DNA from: Bidens hawaiensis
Lineage: Eukaryota; Streptophyta; Magnoliopsida; Asterales; Asteraceae
Direction: 5' to 3'
NCBI GenBank assembly: GCA_021521415.1
Contig: JAIQDT010006498.1
Coordinates: 62,001-126,000, forward strand
Length of the DNA: 64,000 bases
Shown: piece by piece, positions 32,157-45,257 of the stretch
Numbering within the stretch: the first letter of the stretch is position 1
Layout: every line of letters begins with the position of its first letter
The notes under the pieces: generated by a model
Database searches by the model: none
The model's input: only the letters and a program-made list of their open reading frames with translations
What the model was told of the DNA's origin: nothing
Translations under genes and position numbers: made by a program

Positions 32157-33392
32157 ACTACGCACTCGAACAACTAATAGGATAGTGTTTTCTCAAAACA
32201 ACCCTAAGCAACTCAATTTTAAGGGGGTGGCCTACCCATTCAACATTTATTTTTTATTTTTTTATAAACAATGTAAATCATTTACATTAAAAAAAATAAT
32301 TTCATTAAATAAAAATATACAATACTTAAAGAAAACACAATAGTAAAATAAACATAATAAAAAATGATCGCCATGTTTTAGCTGGCTCATGGTCGGTTGG
32401 CCGCTTCGTGACATGTGACATTCGTCATTTTCTGATTCGATTCGTTTTTTGCCTTCGTATTGTAAGCCGACCCGATTCGTATCCCGAGCCCTTCTATATT
32501 ATTAAAATGATAGATTTTATGTTTCACAATCATCCCACGATTGTTGGATCGCAAAAACACCTTTTATAGCTCTTAAAATGCTCCTATAACGCTCAAAACA
32601 CCTCGAAACGAACTTCAGAGGCCCAATTCGTCAAAAAAACTTGGAGACCAACCCCAACCCATAGGGGCGCCACGCCGCGAGGCAACTAAAGGCATGGGTG
32701 GTCGCGCTTGGCCTAGGGGTGCCTGCAGGTGTTCCCAGCTCGTTTTTCTTGTTGTTTTACGCCTTGTTTGACCAAATCAACCTACCCTTTTGCATGTAAA
32801 CTCTTGAAAGAATCATTATACCCAAACACTTACTCTTTCCCTATATAAACAAGACCATTCCATTTTCTTTTGGTTGCTCCTTCTTTTCCAAAAACTCTCT
32901 CAATCTAAGATACAAATATCATTTCTTCAAGTTTTTAATTCATCTTCCACGTTAATGCTAACCTTGTTTATAACTAATTCTTGATACTTAAAGATTGTTA
33001 TTACAACATATATATAATATTTACCCCTTGTTTACTTCGGCTTTCACTTCTCCGGTCATGGTTGGTTGAGGTGAAATGCTTATAAGGCAAGGCTGCATGG
33101 AGGATTATTGCAATCCTTGACTAACATTCTAACCATGTTTAATTTCTGTTTATTTTAGTTTATAAATCATATTTAATGAGTTCCATGGTATTGGGTATGT
33201 GGTGGCTAGCCTTGGGTTCGTCCCGATTTGATAACCGAACCAAAATCAAACTCTTATTTAAACTCTTTATTATGTCTTTGTTAACACTTTAAATTACGTT
33301 TAAGCTCATTATTTTGTTTAGTTCCTAATCATTTTAGTTTCCAAATCATTTTAACTAGTTCAATAGTATTTGGGTATGTGGCAACCATCCTC
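32157..33392 (+). other. Promoter-like region, probably the 5' part of LTR B4
   Basis: No gene. CTATATAAAC (32841-32850) followed by a C/T-rich stretch looks like an LTR TATA and start region, with a GC-richer block upstream (32650-32740). It lacks similarity to the B2 5' end, so where LTR B4 begins is open. Confidence 0.4.
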
Positions 33393-36303
33393 AGTCTTAT
33401 ACCGAGTCAAGGACTGAACCAAGACCGAACTAAACCGATTTCACTCTCTTAAGACACACTAGTGTGTTTTGAGCCACATAATCTCACATTTTCTCTAAAC
33501 CTATTTTATAAACTAATTTTAAATGTTTTCTTAAAATACTTGGTATGTCGGATACAACTTGATCTTATAGCAAGGTTGGACCGACTAAGCCAAACACTCG
33601 CTTAACGTACGTTGAGGTTCTTCCTAATAGAACTACACACTTGGTTAAGTTTCTTTTAATTTTATTGAGTTATCTCATGACATGTATCACTTTGGAATGT
33701 CGGGTTCGGACTTGACTATTTATCAAGACCCGAACCGACTAACCGAACACTCGTTAAAATCCCGTTTTGGTATATCTAACAAGGGGTTGTGCACCATTGC
33801 ATTAAACCAATCCCCACATATTTACTTAACGAAGGTTAAGTAAAACTAATGAGTAGAATACCGAGACCCGATTTCGAGCAAACTTACTTTTCAAAAACCG
33901 TTATTTCAAGTTCTTAAATATTTATGTTTTAAACCTCAAACTTTGATTAATTATTTAACATGTCATTTTATTTTACTTTAAAGTCTTTCGAGCCCATCTT
34001 CTAAACCGAAACTCTATTAACCTAGACCTCACTTGTTGAACTTACTATCCCGGTTTATCACAAACAACCCTTCAAGTTATTTATTTCATGTGAGTACTTT
34101 TTCTTCCCCCGTTTTCCATCTTACGTTTTGGGGATGGCATTGCATACTTATTCAAATTCAAATGATTTATACTTGTGTCTCAAACCACAAACTCTTTAGT
34201 ATATGTTACTTAAATATATGCTCGATTTGGTGTATATGCTTTACATGATTACATGCTATATGTTTATTGCTTTAGACGGAATGGTCTCTATGACACTATT
34301 AAGTATGATCATACGCACCCCCAACTACTTTAGCTTAATTGCTAGTAGCATAGGTAGGGCTGCACAAATGTCATTAACCGGACCAACCCGGCAAAAAACC
34401 GACCCGACCCGAAACCCGAGCAGGTAGAAAAACTAGAACCGATGATCGGACCCAAGTTTGCAATCAGTTTCTCGGTTAGTTCAGTGTTGGTGTCTCCGGT
34501 TACCTATGAAAGATCGAGACCGATTAGTGAAAGCTTTGTAACCATGCATTCTACTATAAAAAACAGATTCCAAATCCAACAAACAGCTCATTTGATGAAT
34601 TACGAGTATCCGATTCAAAGAGGAAACGTGTATGAATCTCAGCTGAGAAGTAGGGAAGAAGTAGGAAGGATAAAAAGAACAAACAATAAAGGCGTGTTTA
34701 AGGTTTTCTCATTCTTGATACCTTTCTAGGCATAGCCGGATTTGCACCGATGTATAGAAAATGAGAATAGAGGTTGAGAAATGAGAAAGATAAGAGAGAG
34801 GAAATAAATTTTGTAATCAATATATGAAGACATAGTTTTAATTTTTAACATTGAAAATACTATGAAAAAGGCTACAAACTTTAATTTAAAATATCAAAAG
34901 GCTATTCCATGCAATTTAAAATGTAATTTAATTATATAATTAATTTTTATTTCACATCAGGCGTATGCGTATGTGATTATTTCTTTCAAAATTGAAGTTA
35001 TTATTCCAAATATTATTAATCTAGTAATCATCTAAGAATCTCTTGACTACTAGAAAAAATATTAATAGCTAAATCAAAACAATTTTTACTTCTCACAATA
35101 AAAATGAAATGCACTTAATAAAACCTCATAAAGTGTAATAACTTAGGCTGGTATTATTATTTATGTAAATATAACATAATTTGTAATAGAGGTTAATATA
35201 CTTAAATAAAGTACTTTTAATCATATCATAAAATGTGTAATAGTATTTCGTACAAATATAAAATATTTTAAGTAAATATTTTAATAGAATGGTAATTGAT
35301 TTAAAGTCCTTTTGTTTTCCAAAATTTTCTTTACACCTTTTAATTAATTTTTAGCTTGTTATAAAAGAGTAAAAAAGAAGAGTAACAAAAAATACAAAAC
35401 TAGTTGTACCTCGTAAATAGTAAGCAAAAGAGTATAATTATATAAATATAAGATTAAAGTCTAGCTAGCCAACATCCAAACTCCTATATTCTTCTTCATC
35501 TTTTTTCTGAAAGCTCGCTACCGCCTCCGCCGAGTAAAACTCTGACATTGCTATATTCCGTATTCACTTCACATGATAAATGCTTAACTTCAAGAAAGCT
35601 TCTTCGTGGTAAATCTCGACTAACATAAAATCCGGTGACAAATGAACCAAGTTAATTTAAGATTGGTCCAGTTCGGGTTTCATGTGATTTCTTCGGTCTA
35701 AAACCGAACCCGAGACCGAAACCGAATTCTCTTGTAACACAGAACCGATGTCTAACCGAATTATGAAGTTTCGAGCCGATTTCGGGCTTTTTACGGGTCG
35801 GTTATCAGGTATTTTCGGTTTGCCCCGAAAACTGCTCACCCCTAAGCATAGGGCGACTATTATCCGAGTATATTTGGTTGTTACCATATAGAAAGGTGTC
35901 TCAAACTATTTACTATTTGCATATCTAAAGTGTTGATATTATTTATTGTTCCATATACGAGTTGTGGATTTCATCTATTATATACTTATTGTTCAAAACT
36001 ATGAAAATTGCTCACCAACATTCGTGTTGACAAATTTTATTTTATGTAATGTTACAGGTTTGATAATTGCTTGAATGAAGAATTGAGGAACGTAGCTTGT
36101 TTTGAGACCACTAAGAAATTAGACGAATAAGCAATATATATTTGTCTACTTGTATTCGATTTTTTTGTATGAACAAGATGTGTTGTTTATTGATTTATGA
36201 AATTAATGAGTTGATTAAATATTGTCACTTTAATAGTGTCTTGTGTTCTTGGGCAATCCGTTGCACCCCGGCATGTTTTGCCGCCTTTGGTCGGGGTGTG
36301 ACA
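33393..36303 (+). repeat. LTR family B copy B4, 5' LTR with PBS, split by hAT
   Basis: Matches 43849-45257 (copy B2) closely, apart from the 1.5-kb hAT insertion. It ends GGTCGGGGTGTGACA at 36303 and is followed by a primer-binding site, so it is a 5' LTR. About 250 bp of internal leader remain before LTR C2 cuts in at 36557. Confidence 0.75.
34355..35844. mobile_element. Nonautonomous hAT element, 1490 bp
   Basis: Ends TAGGGCTGCACA and, complemented, TAGGGGTGAGCA (9 of 12), with an 8-bp duplication AGCATAGG at 34347-34354 and 35845-35852. LTR B2 has the empty site at about 44803. No transposase frame; the ends are rich in ACCGAACCCG-like words. Confidence 0.85.
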
Positions 36304-36306
36304 GAT

Positions 36307-36319
36307 TGGTATCAGAGCC
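36307..36319 (+). promoter_or_regulatory. Primer-binding site after LTR B4
   Basis: TGGTATCAGAGCC, three bases after the LTR end; this orients LTR family B. Confidence 0.88.
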
Positions 36320-36556
36320 ATGACTATAGGATAGGTGGTTAGACGTAACGACCTAGTATAATTTATGCTTTAGGGTCCCGATACGTGTTGCCTATACATG
36401 TTTATCATACTCGAATGTTCATTACACTTATTTATTCCATAATATCGTAAACATGCACATACACACACTCTCATAATAATCTAAGGTATCCTTACCTTAC
36501 CGCAAAAACATTAGGTTTTATTGTGTTTTATGGATCACGAGCTTAACTTGGATCCC

Positions 36557-39186
36557 TATCACACCCTCAAAATCCACTAACGGAGTTTTACCGTCAGAGG
36601 GAGTGAACTAACAGGATCGGAATCATTATTTATAATCAAACCATAAAAACGTTTAAATGAAAATAAGTGCGGAAGCGTAAAAACCAAAAGACAAAAGTTA
36701 CGTCACGCAGGACGACTTAAAATCCAATGACAATAGTTTAAAATCAGTTTGCATAAACAAAAGCATTTTCAACAATGCATGATCCTATACCGCGCGCCCG
36801 CCTCGGCTACCTGAGAATAACATACTAAAAGTGTCAACACAAGGTTGGTGAGTTCACAAGTTTATGTAAAATAAAGCATTTAGCGTTTTGCGTTCAGCGT
36901 TTTGCGTTTACCAGATAGTGTTAAATCAATTATATATCGATAGGTAGCTAGCCTATACAACAAGTATTACTAAGTGTTCGACACCGAAGCTGACTGTTTA
37001 TCAAGTGCCTTGCCACCAGGTCATCCAGACCATGGTAATGTGTTAGCCAAAATTACACCCACTCGACCTCCAGTCGAGCTTAGTATTGGGTGGAGTTTGT
37101 CAAACCCAGTAGTACTACTCAACAGTGACTCGCTATTATCCAAATATTAACCGGTTCGATGTGTAGGACTTCAATTGTTTCGTTTGCCACTTAGCCTTTA
37201 CAAGTGATATATAATTTACTAACAAAATCTTAAATGCGTTTTTCGGAGTATGTTATCTCCCCCAAGTGAAAATCGTTTAAACAGTTTAAAGGGGTAAGTG
37301 AAACTCACTGTTTGCGAAGAATTCCCAAAAATAAATCACCAAGTGATGCGCGTCACAGAAAACTCTCTCTAGCGTTCTAAAACAACAAAGAGATTTTCTA
37401 AGTGTCGGAACTATTATCGAGTCTCTAGACTCGGCACATAACACCTATGCACAAATTACGTTTCGTGTTTCGTTTGTGAATCGTGTGTGACTTAACAAGT
37501 ACATTTGTGATACAATACATGTGTGAACAATTATTTACGTGTCATGTATTAATAATGTATATCACTAGCAACTATTCCCCGCAGGGGCAATTTGGTCAAA
37601 ATACCACACTTATTTAGCAAGTATTCCCCGCAGGGGCAATTTGGTCAAAACATAATAATTAACTAGCAACTAGCACCTTTCATGCATTTTCACAAAGTTT
37701 GGCAGTTAACTTTACCGAGACAGAATTCTACTTGAAAGATTTTACTATTACACCGATCATAGCATCTCAATTAATTCATCAAAAATCATCACAAAAGCAT
37801 GCATGAATTAGGTTTCCAGAACATATTTTATTATATTTTTATTCCACATAGGTTTCTCACAATGATCAAAACATTACAGCAAACTCATAACAGTCAAATT
37901 CATGCGCAACAGAATGTTATTTAAAATTCCCGTTAAATGAAAAATCCAACAAATGCAAGACCACTTGGGTTAGGTTTCTAACTCAACAAGTCAACTTCCA
38001 GAAGTGGAACCAACTCAATTGGTCTCGTAGTTCATGAGATATAATATTTACAAAACAACCTAACAGCAGGTCTCACAACTCAGATTTGCACAACGTTTTT
38101 GTAAAATCATAAAAGTTAACTTTTACACGTCCAAAAATTGCAAATTTATATTCTTTAGAAACTAGACTCAACCTAGTACACTGTAGTATCAATAATCTCA
38201 ACCAATTTTCACATTTACACCCTGTTACAGTCAATTGAACATCAGCAACACAATCTGTCCAGAAACTGTTTGCAACCAAACTCAACATATTAACTATCTA
38301 TGAACCATAATCCGTTCATATGACATGCTAGACAACATAATCACTATCCATGCACGTCAATTACACATTACATCCATGATTAGGGTTTTACTTGAACTCA
38401 AAATCAAGAAACAAACGATTAACATGCAATAACACCAATACTAGCTATCAATTCAACAATCAATACATCTTTCAATCAAAACAAGACACATGAACACAAT
38501 CACATATAAAAATCGGAACTAGGGTTTATAATTAACCCATTAAAAATCGAAATTAAGCATAGAGGATGCATAGGATAGTTGTTTATACCTTCCTAGCACC
38601 TTAATCTTCAATCAAACTTGAACAATCTTGATTGTATGTGTGTGTGTGATGGCCGATCGCAAGGGAGAAGGGGAAGAAGGGGCTGCCGTCGGGTTTGGGA
38701 ATGGGTAGAGGGAGTTAGGGTTTTACATATTATTAATAATAATATAATACACTTTGGTCCCTCAACTTCTAGTTTGTACTTTCCTAGTTTAAATTAACTA
38801 GTTTGCATATTGAGTTAACGTTGTTATAACATGTTATCACATAACACATAAATCTAACACATAATTATCACATAATTATTGTTTTGACGTTTTTCGTTTA
38901 TACACTAACGGTTTGCGTCAACTCGTTTGCGTTTCGGTGCAATTTTTCGAAAGACTACACATGTAGTAATTGTCAAGCATCATTTAAACCCTAGTTTAAA
39001 TGTAATGAGGTGTGCGTTATAGATTCCATGATCTTTAAGTTTGAATTGACGGAGTTGAGTTAACGGAGTTAACCTGAAATTGACGAATGTCACATCATTC
39101 CCATGTTAAAGAATTTTCGTCCCGAAAATTTGAGTCAAGTCATGATGAGTGTCTGAAAAAGTAAGAAAAATTTTCAGTTTGTCATA
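36557..39186 (-). repeat. LTR family C copy C2, 3' LTR of a Tekay-type element
   Basis: The left end is TATCACACCCTC (one base off TGTCACACC); the right end is near 39186, then a polypurine-type CTAGGGGATGATA in minus sense and the pol remnant. It aligns with C1 through most of its length. Confidence 0.78.
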
Positions 39187-39226
39187 TCATCCCCTAGTAG
39201 AAAGAAATTTCGTCCCGAAATTTAAT

Positions 39227-40870
39227 TCATACCTCCGGTGATTTCTGACGGTTTGTCGGGTTTCGCGGTTTTCTGTGTTTGGTCAGCCCTTCCAAAAGGT
39301 GATGATACTTTTTCATCATTTGATCCTCGCGTTCCCACGTGAACTCCGGTCCACGTCTCGAGTTCCAACGAACCTTAACAATTGGAATTTTACTGTACTT
39401 GAGTGTTTTGGTTTCCCAATCCAAAACTTCGATTGGTTCTTCAATGAAGCGTAACTGTTCATCAACTTGCAGTTCATCCAAAGGGACTACTTGGGTTTCA
39501 TCAGATAGGCATTTCTTCAAATTGGATACGTGGAATACATTGTGTACGCCACTGAGTTCCGTTGGTAGGTCCAGTCGGTACGCCACCGGACCAATGCGCT
39601 CAGTTATCCGGTAAGGACCAACGTATCGTGGGTTGAGTTTGTTTCGCTTCCCAAAGCGAACCACACCTTTCCAAGGTGAGACTTTGAGTAATACTTGGTC
39701 GTTCACTTGAAATTCGAGAGGCTTTCGTCGCTTGTCGGCATAACTCTTTTGACGACCTCGTGCTGCCGCCATGCGGTTTCGGATTTGAACAATCTTTTCG
39801 GAGGTTTCGAATACCAATTCTGGTCCAGTGATTTGGCTGTCACCCACCTCTGCCCAGCAGAGAGGTGATCGACACTTCCGTCCGTACAGCGCTTCAAACG
39901 GCGCTGCTTTAATACTTGCGTGGTAGCTGTTATTATACGAGAATTCTACCAAAGGTAAGTGGGGTTCCAAACTTTTTACGAAATCCAACACGCATGCACG
40001 CAACATGTCCTCCAAGGTCTGAATGGTGCGTTCACTTTGCCCATCCGTCTGAGGATGGTATGCTGTGCTCATATCAAGACGGGTGCCTAGTGCGCTTTGT
40101 AGTGACTTCCAAAAGTGTGAAGTGAAACGAGAATCTCGATCAGAAATGATTGAGACAGGCACTCCGTGTCTAGACACCACTTCTTTCATGTAGACACGAG
40201 TCAGTCTTTCCATTTTGTCCGATTACTTAATCGCTAAGAAGTGTGCCGACTTAGTCAACCGGTCAACGATCACCCAGATGGTATCGCATCCCGTCGGTGT
40301 CTTAGGTAAACCCGTGATAAAATCCATTGAAATGTGTTCCCATTTCCACATTGGAAGTTCCGGTTGTTGTAGTAGGCCAGATGGTTTCTGGTATTCTATT
40401 TTGACTCTGGCCCAAGTCAAGCATTTGCTCACGTAGGTGGCAATGTCGGCTTTCATGTTCGGCCACCAGTAAAGTGCCTTTAAGTCATGGTACATTTTAT
40501 CCGAGCCGGGGTGGATAGAATATCGGGACTTGTGAGCTTCGTCCATCACCAGAGTTCTCAACTCTTCGTATCGTGGAACCCAAATCCGGTTCTCAAAATA
40601 TCGGACCCCGTCCGATTTGGTTTCAAGTTGCTTGTTCATGCCCCGCATGAGTTCCGATGGAAGATTATCATCTTTCAAAGCTTCGAGTTGGGCATCGCGA
40701 ATCTGGTCTGGTAAGTTGGTATGAATCGTGAGTTGCAATGCTCACACTCGCCTGGGTTTATCTATTTCTTTTCTGCTGAGGGCATCGGCCACTACATTGG
40801 CCTTGCCAGGGTGGTACTTGATGGCACAATCATAATCCTTAAGCAGCTCGACCCAACGACGCTGTCTCAT
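39227..40870 (-). pseudogene. Ty3/gypsy Tekay-type pol remnant (RNase H end, integrase, chromodomain)
   Basis: The minus-strand frame encodes the tail of RNase H ([17 protein letters not shown]), an integrase zinc region, the integrase core with catalytic D in [12 protein letters not shown] in ISDRDSRF and E in [11 protein letters not shown], and a C-terminal chromodomain-like segment ([17 protein letters not shown]), which places it in the Tekay/Del chromovirus group. TGA at 40742-40744 and TAA at 40223-40225 interrupt the frame. It stops abruptly at about 40870: RT, protease, Gag and the 5' LTR are absent. It would once have made an integrase aimed at chromatin; it cannot now. LTR C2 adjoins it on the left. 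Confidence 0.88.
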
Positions 40871-41339
40871 AACAGTTTAACTACACTATATTATATAATA
40901 CACATGGTAGAATTTTCATTACCCAAATTTATTCTCGTAACAACTTTCATTATGAAATTTTTGGTTTATTATAACTTTTCACAAATAAAATTAACATTAT
41001 ACGATTCAACTTGTTTTAAATTTTTTATGATAGTTTTGCCTTGATTTTTCAAGAAATTCACAAACTTGTAACTTGCGATTGTCTTGAAATCCTCATGCAA
41101 AACTTCAAAGAAATTCTATTTTTAAAGACGATATCGTTTATTTCGATTTCTTGATTCACTATGCCGGTCATTTTTAACTTACCATGATATTTTCGTGACA
41201 CGATATTAAATAACGAACTTGGTAAAAAAAATTTCATTACGCAAATTTTTATTCCCAAAACAACTTTCATCATTCATATTGATACCTCATAACAAATTTC
41301 GACATTCAGTTCACTTATTTTAATTTACTCATAAGCAGA
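40871..41339. other. AT-rich segment between the pol remnant and LTR A3
   Basis: No gene or known repeat. It ends in GCAGA, the target duplication of A3. Confidence 0.35.
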
Positions 41340-43547
41340 TGTAAGGCCCCGTTACCGGTGCCTCACTTTGGACGTTGGATTTACTCATCAACACAGTTCT
41401 AAATATCAGAGTTAATTTAAACTTTACGCGGAATATAAAACTTTCAAACCATTATATTACATAACCACCGATACTTGTCTTAACGAGCATTCAAATCGTT
41501 TAAACATCAAACATAGTCTTTTAAAATAACATAACATTTTCTTGATATGCCAGTATCTTTAATTACATGCCATGTGTTTCCCCTCAAGCGAGCTGCCTCA
41601 TTCTACTCACCTGTGTGCATACTAAAAGTCAGCTACGCTGAGTGAATTCTAGTTAATCATACAACATACAATCAGTTCACATGCTTGCACACATGCCCGA
41701 AGGTGTGTACATCATTCATACTTTACTTTACATACATAACTATCCATACTACGTAAAGAGCCTTCCGCCCTATAACTCACAGATATTATAAGGGTTTGGT
41801 CCCCAACATCACATATATTATTAGGGTCTGGTCCCTATCCTCACAGATATTATTAGGGTCTGGTCCCTTTGTTTCGTGCAACTGTAACATACATGTCTTT
41901 ATATACCTTCCTTAAAAATACGTGCAATATCCGAAGATCGTTCACGTACTGTCAACATAACATACATAACATACATACATCATTCATACATCATATGTAT
42001 ATCAATCATATCTTTAACTACCGCCTGACAGCACATGCAATATCCGAAGATCGTTCACGCACCGTCAAGCAATCATCATACATAAATCATACCAAGCAAA
42101 CACTTACCACTTAAGGTAAGTGTATTAACTATCACATCGAGTATGCACACAACCCCAAAAACATAACAAGGAAGTGGGGCTAGAAAGTCACCTGAATTCG
42201 GTTACGTTCACCGTTTATGGTTATTCCTTTCTTGAGTTGTGCACGACTAACTGTATAACAATTACACGTATCAATTAACTATCACTACCCATATCGTGTT
42301 TCTAGTTTAATTATTACCCTCAACGAACGGGGGTCCGGGGGCAGCGACCCTGGTAGAGGGGTTCTAGGGGCGGTAGCCCCTAGCGGGTCCAAGGGGCAGA
42401 ACCCCTGGCTGGGGTTAAGCTGCCCGGTAAGCTTGGAAAAATTTTATTTTCATTAACTGTCTTAACACATTTTCCATTAGGATTTCGTGATAATATTTTA
42501 TTGTTAACCTCTCAATCCTTTAAGGTGTCTTCTATAAATTAATAAAGTTCATTGGCTATTTTGTAATTAAATCATTCTTTTTCTAAGTCCATAGACTGTT
42601 CTGTCATTTATCAAACTTCTAGTTCGTTACTTGGTTCTTAGCGAATCGGGTTCATAACGAATGACCCATTTGTTACTTTATAACGAATTGACTGTTATAA
42701 CGAACTGGTCCTTGTAACGAATTGAACCTTATAACGAACTGGTCCTTTGACGAATTGGACCTCATAGCGAATGACCCTTCTGTAACGAATTGAACCTTCT
42801 AGTTCGTTATCTCCTTCTAACGAATGGTCATAACGAATTGGGGTTAATTCGTTATCTTTTCCTTAACAAATTTGGATATGAACTAAGGCTAGTTCGTTAA
42901 GCTTCCTTTAACGAATCATCTGACGAATTGCCTCTAGTTCGTTAACTCTCCGTTAACGAATTAGGGTTAGGTCAGAGAATGTCAGAAACATTCTCTGATA
43001 TTCCCTTCCTAGTACCCGCCGCCTTTCCGGCGCCGTCGTAGCCAGAAAACCGCGGGTTCGCCGGAAAAACGTATTTTTGCATCATTTTCACCATTTTTCG
43101 TCCTGTTCGATCCAGATATGAGCTAGGGTGACCCCTAAGCTCATCTTAGGTTCGGTTTATACCCGATTCCACCCGGATCTCATGACTTTAACGGTTTAAA
43201 GGTGACGGCTCGTCGTTTTGTGACTAAATCTAACGGGTTTGGGTTCATACAATCATTACCTTGGATCGGGATCAGTTTTCCTTCTTGGTTCGACTAGAGA
43301 AAGGAGAGAAACTAGAGAGAGAGCTTAAGTGTGTGTTTTGGGTGGTGTATGGAATATGTGTAGAATGAATGAATTAATTAGTGATTAATGTTTATATATT
43401 ATGTATCATGGGCTTAAGCCCATGGTCTTTTTCTTCTTTCCTTCTTAATCCAAGTCCATAACCATATCCATTTAACCTAAACTAGCCCGACTCATAATAA
43501 CTCATGTTATCATTTTATTAACCAAAACGAGAAAACGGGATGTTACA
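41340..43547 (-). repeat. Solo LTR, family A copy A3, 2208 bp, minus orientation
   Basis: TGTAAGGCCCCG...GGGATGTTACA with 5-bp duplication GCAGA (41335-41339 and 43548-43552). It contains three minisatellite units, the stem-loop (about 42099-42124), the GC-rich tract, and an array of a different palindromic word (42640-42965). Confidence 0.85.
42640..42965. repeat. TAACGAA/TTCGTTA array in LTR A3
   Basis: About eighteen copies of AACGAAT, AACGAACT or AGTTCGTTA in both orientations over 325 bp, in the same part of the LTR as the GCGAAGTT-type array of A1 (beyond the GC-rich tract, toward the LTR 5' end). Confidence 0.8.
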
Positions 43548-43554
43548 GCAGAAT

Positions 43555-45257
43555 TGTAACACCCTTGCCAAACACAACATCGTCCCACTCTTAGGCAAAT
43601 TCCACATCGACCGTGGACAAGAGAAATCCTTGGTTCATAAGCAAATGTCCTGCATCTTCAATCACCAACGCTTTTTGGGCTTAGTTGGCTGTGGAGCACA
43701 TGAAAACTCCACGGTTAAGCGTGCTTAGGTGGAAGTAGTACTATGATGGGTGACCTCCTGGGAAGTCTCCATCCGGGCAACCAAAAAACAAATCCGTGAG
43801 CTCTTCGTGGGCAGAGCGAACAATATTGGTGGTGCGAGGGGCCGGATGTCACAATACCTAGTCAAGGACCAAACCAAGACCGAACTAAACCGATTTCACT
43901 CGCTTAAGACACTAGTGTGTTTTGAGCCACCGAATCTCACATTTTCTCTCAAACTATTTTATAAACTAATTTTAAATGTTTTCTTAAAATACTTTGTATG
44001 TCGGATCCAACTTGATCTTATAACAAGGTTGGACCGACAAAGCCAAACACTCGCTTAACGGACGTTGAGGTTCTTCCTAATAGAACTACACACTTGGTTA
44101 AGTTTCTTTTAATTTTATTGAGTTATCTCATGACATGTATCACTTTGGAATGTCGGGTTCGGACTTGACTATTTATCAAGACCCGAACTGACTAACCGAA
44201 CACTCGTTAAAATCCCGTTTTGGTATATCTAACAAGGGGTCGTGCACCATTGCATTAAACCAATCCCCACATATTTACTTAACAAAGGTTAAGTAAAACT
44301 AATGAGTAGAATACCGAGACCCGATTTCGAGCAAACTTACTTTTCAAAAACCGTTATTTCAAGTTCTTAAATATTTATGTTTTAAACCTCAAACTTTGAT
44401 TAATTATTTAACTTATCATTTTATTTTACTTTAAAGTCTTTCGAGACCATCTTCTAAACCGAAACTCTATTAACCTAGACCTCACACGTTGAACTTACGA
44501 TCCCGGTTTATCACAAACAACCCTTCAAGTTATTTATTTCATGTGAGTACTTTTTCGTCCCCCGTTTTCCATCTTACGTTTTGGGGGTGACATTGCATAC
44601 TTATTCAAATTCAAATGATTTATACTTGTGTCTCAAACCACAAACTCTTTAGTATATGTTACTTAAATAAATGCTTGATTTGGTGTATATGCTTTACATA
44701 ATTTCATGTTATATGTTTATTGCTTTAGGCGGGTTGGTCTCTATGACACTATTAAGTATGATCATACGCACCCCTAACTAATTTAGCTTAATTGCTAGTA
44801 GCATAGGGCAACTATTATCCGAGTATATTTGGTTGTTACCATATAGAAAGGTGTCTCAAACTATTTACTATTTGCATATCTAAAGTGCTGATATTATTTA
44901 TTGTTCCATATACGAGTTGTGGATTTCATCTATTATATACTTATTGTTCAAAACTATGAAAATTGCTCACCAACATTCGTGTTGACAAATTTATTTTATG
45001 TAATGTTACAGGTTTGATAATTCCTTGAACGAAGAATTGAGGAACGTAGCTTGTTTTGAGACCACTAAGAAATTAGACGAATAAGCAATATATATTTGTT
45101 TAATTGTATTCGATTTGTTTGTACGAACAAGATGTGTTGTTTATTGGTTTATGAAATTAATGAGTTGATTAAATATTTTCACTTTAATAGTGTATTGTGT
45201 TCTTAGGCAATCCGTTGCACCCCGACATGTTCCGCCGCCTTTGTTCAGGGTGTGACA
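43555..45257 (+). repeat. LTR family B copy B2, 1703 bp, with 5S rRNA-like segment
   Basis: TGTAACACCC...GGTGTGACA. The 3' 1.4 kb matches LTR B4. The first 300 bp match the 5' end of B1 and include a 5S-like stretch (43705-43767). No 5-bp duplication and no PBS follow, so it is a solo or partial LTR. Confidence 0.7.
43705..43767 (+). other. 5S rRNA-derived segment inside LTR B2
   Basis: 63 bases resembling the 3' half of plant 5S rRNA, including GTTAAGCGTGCTT (A-box region) and GATGGGTGACCTCCTGGGAA (C-box region), with about seven differences by eye. Cassandra retroelements carry such a segment in their LTRs. It is not an intact 5S gene: the 5' half is absent. Confidence 0.8.

Noticed and set aside
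7502..36319. tRNA-like matches at GGTATCAGAGCC
   Set aside because: These are 13-base primer-binding sites next to LTR ends, not tRNA genes; I found no cloverleaf.
43705..43767. A functional 5S rRNA gene
   Set aside because: Only the 3' half-like region is present, with several substitutions, embedded in an LTR.
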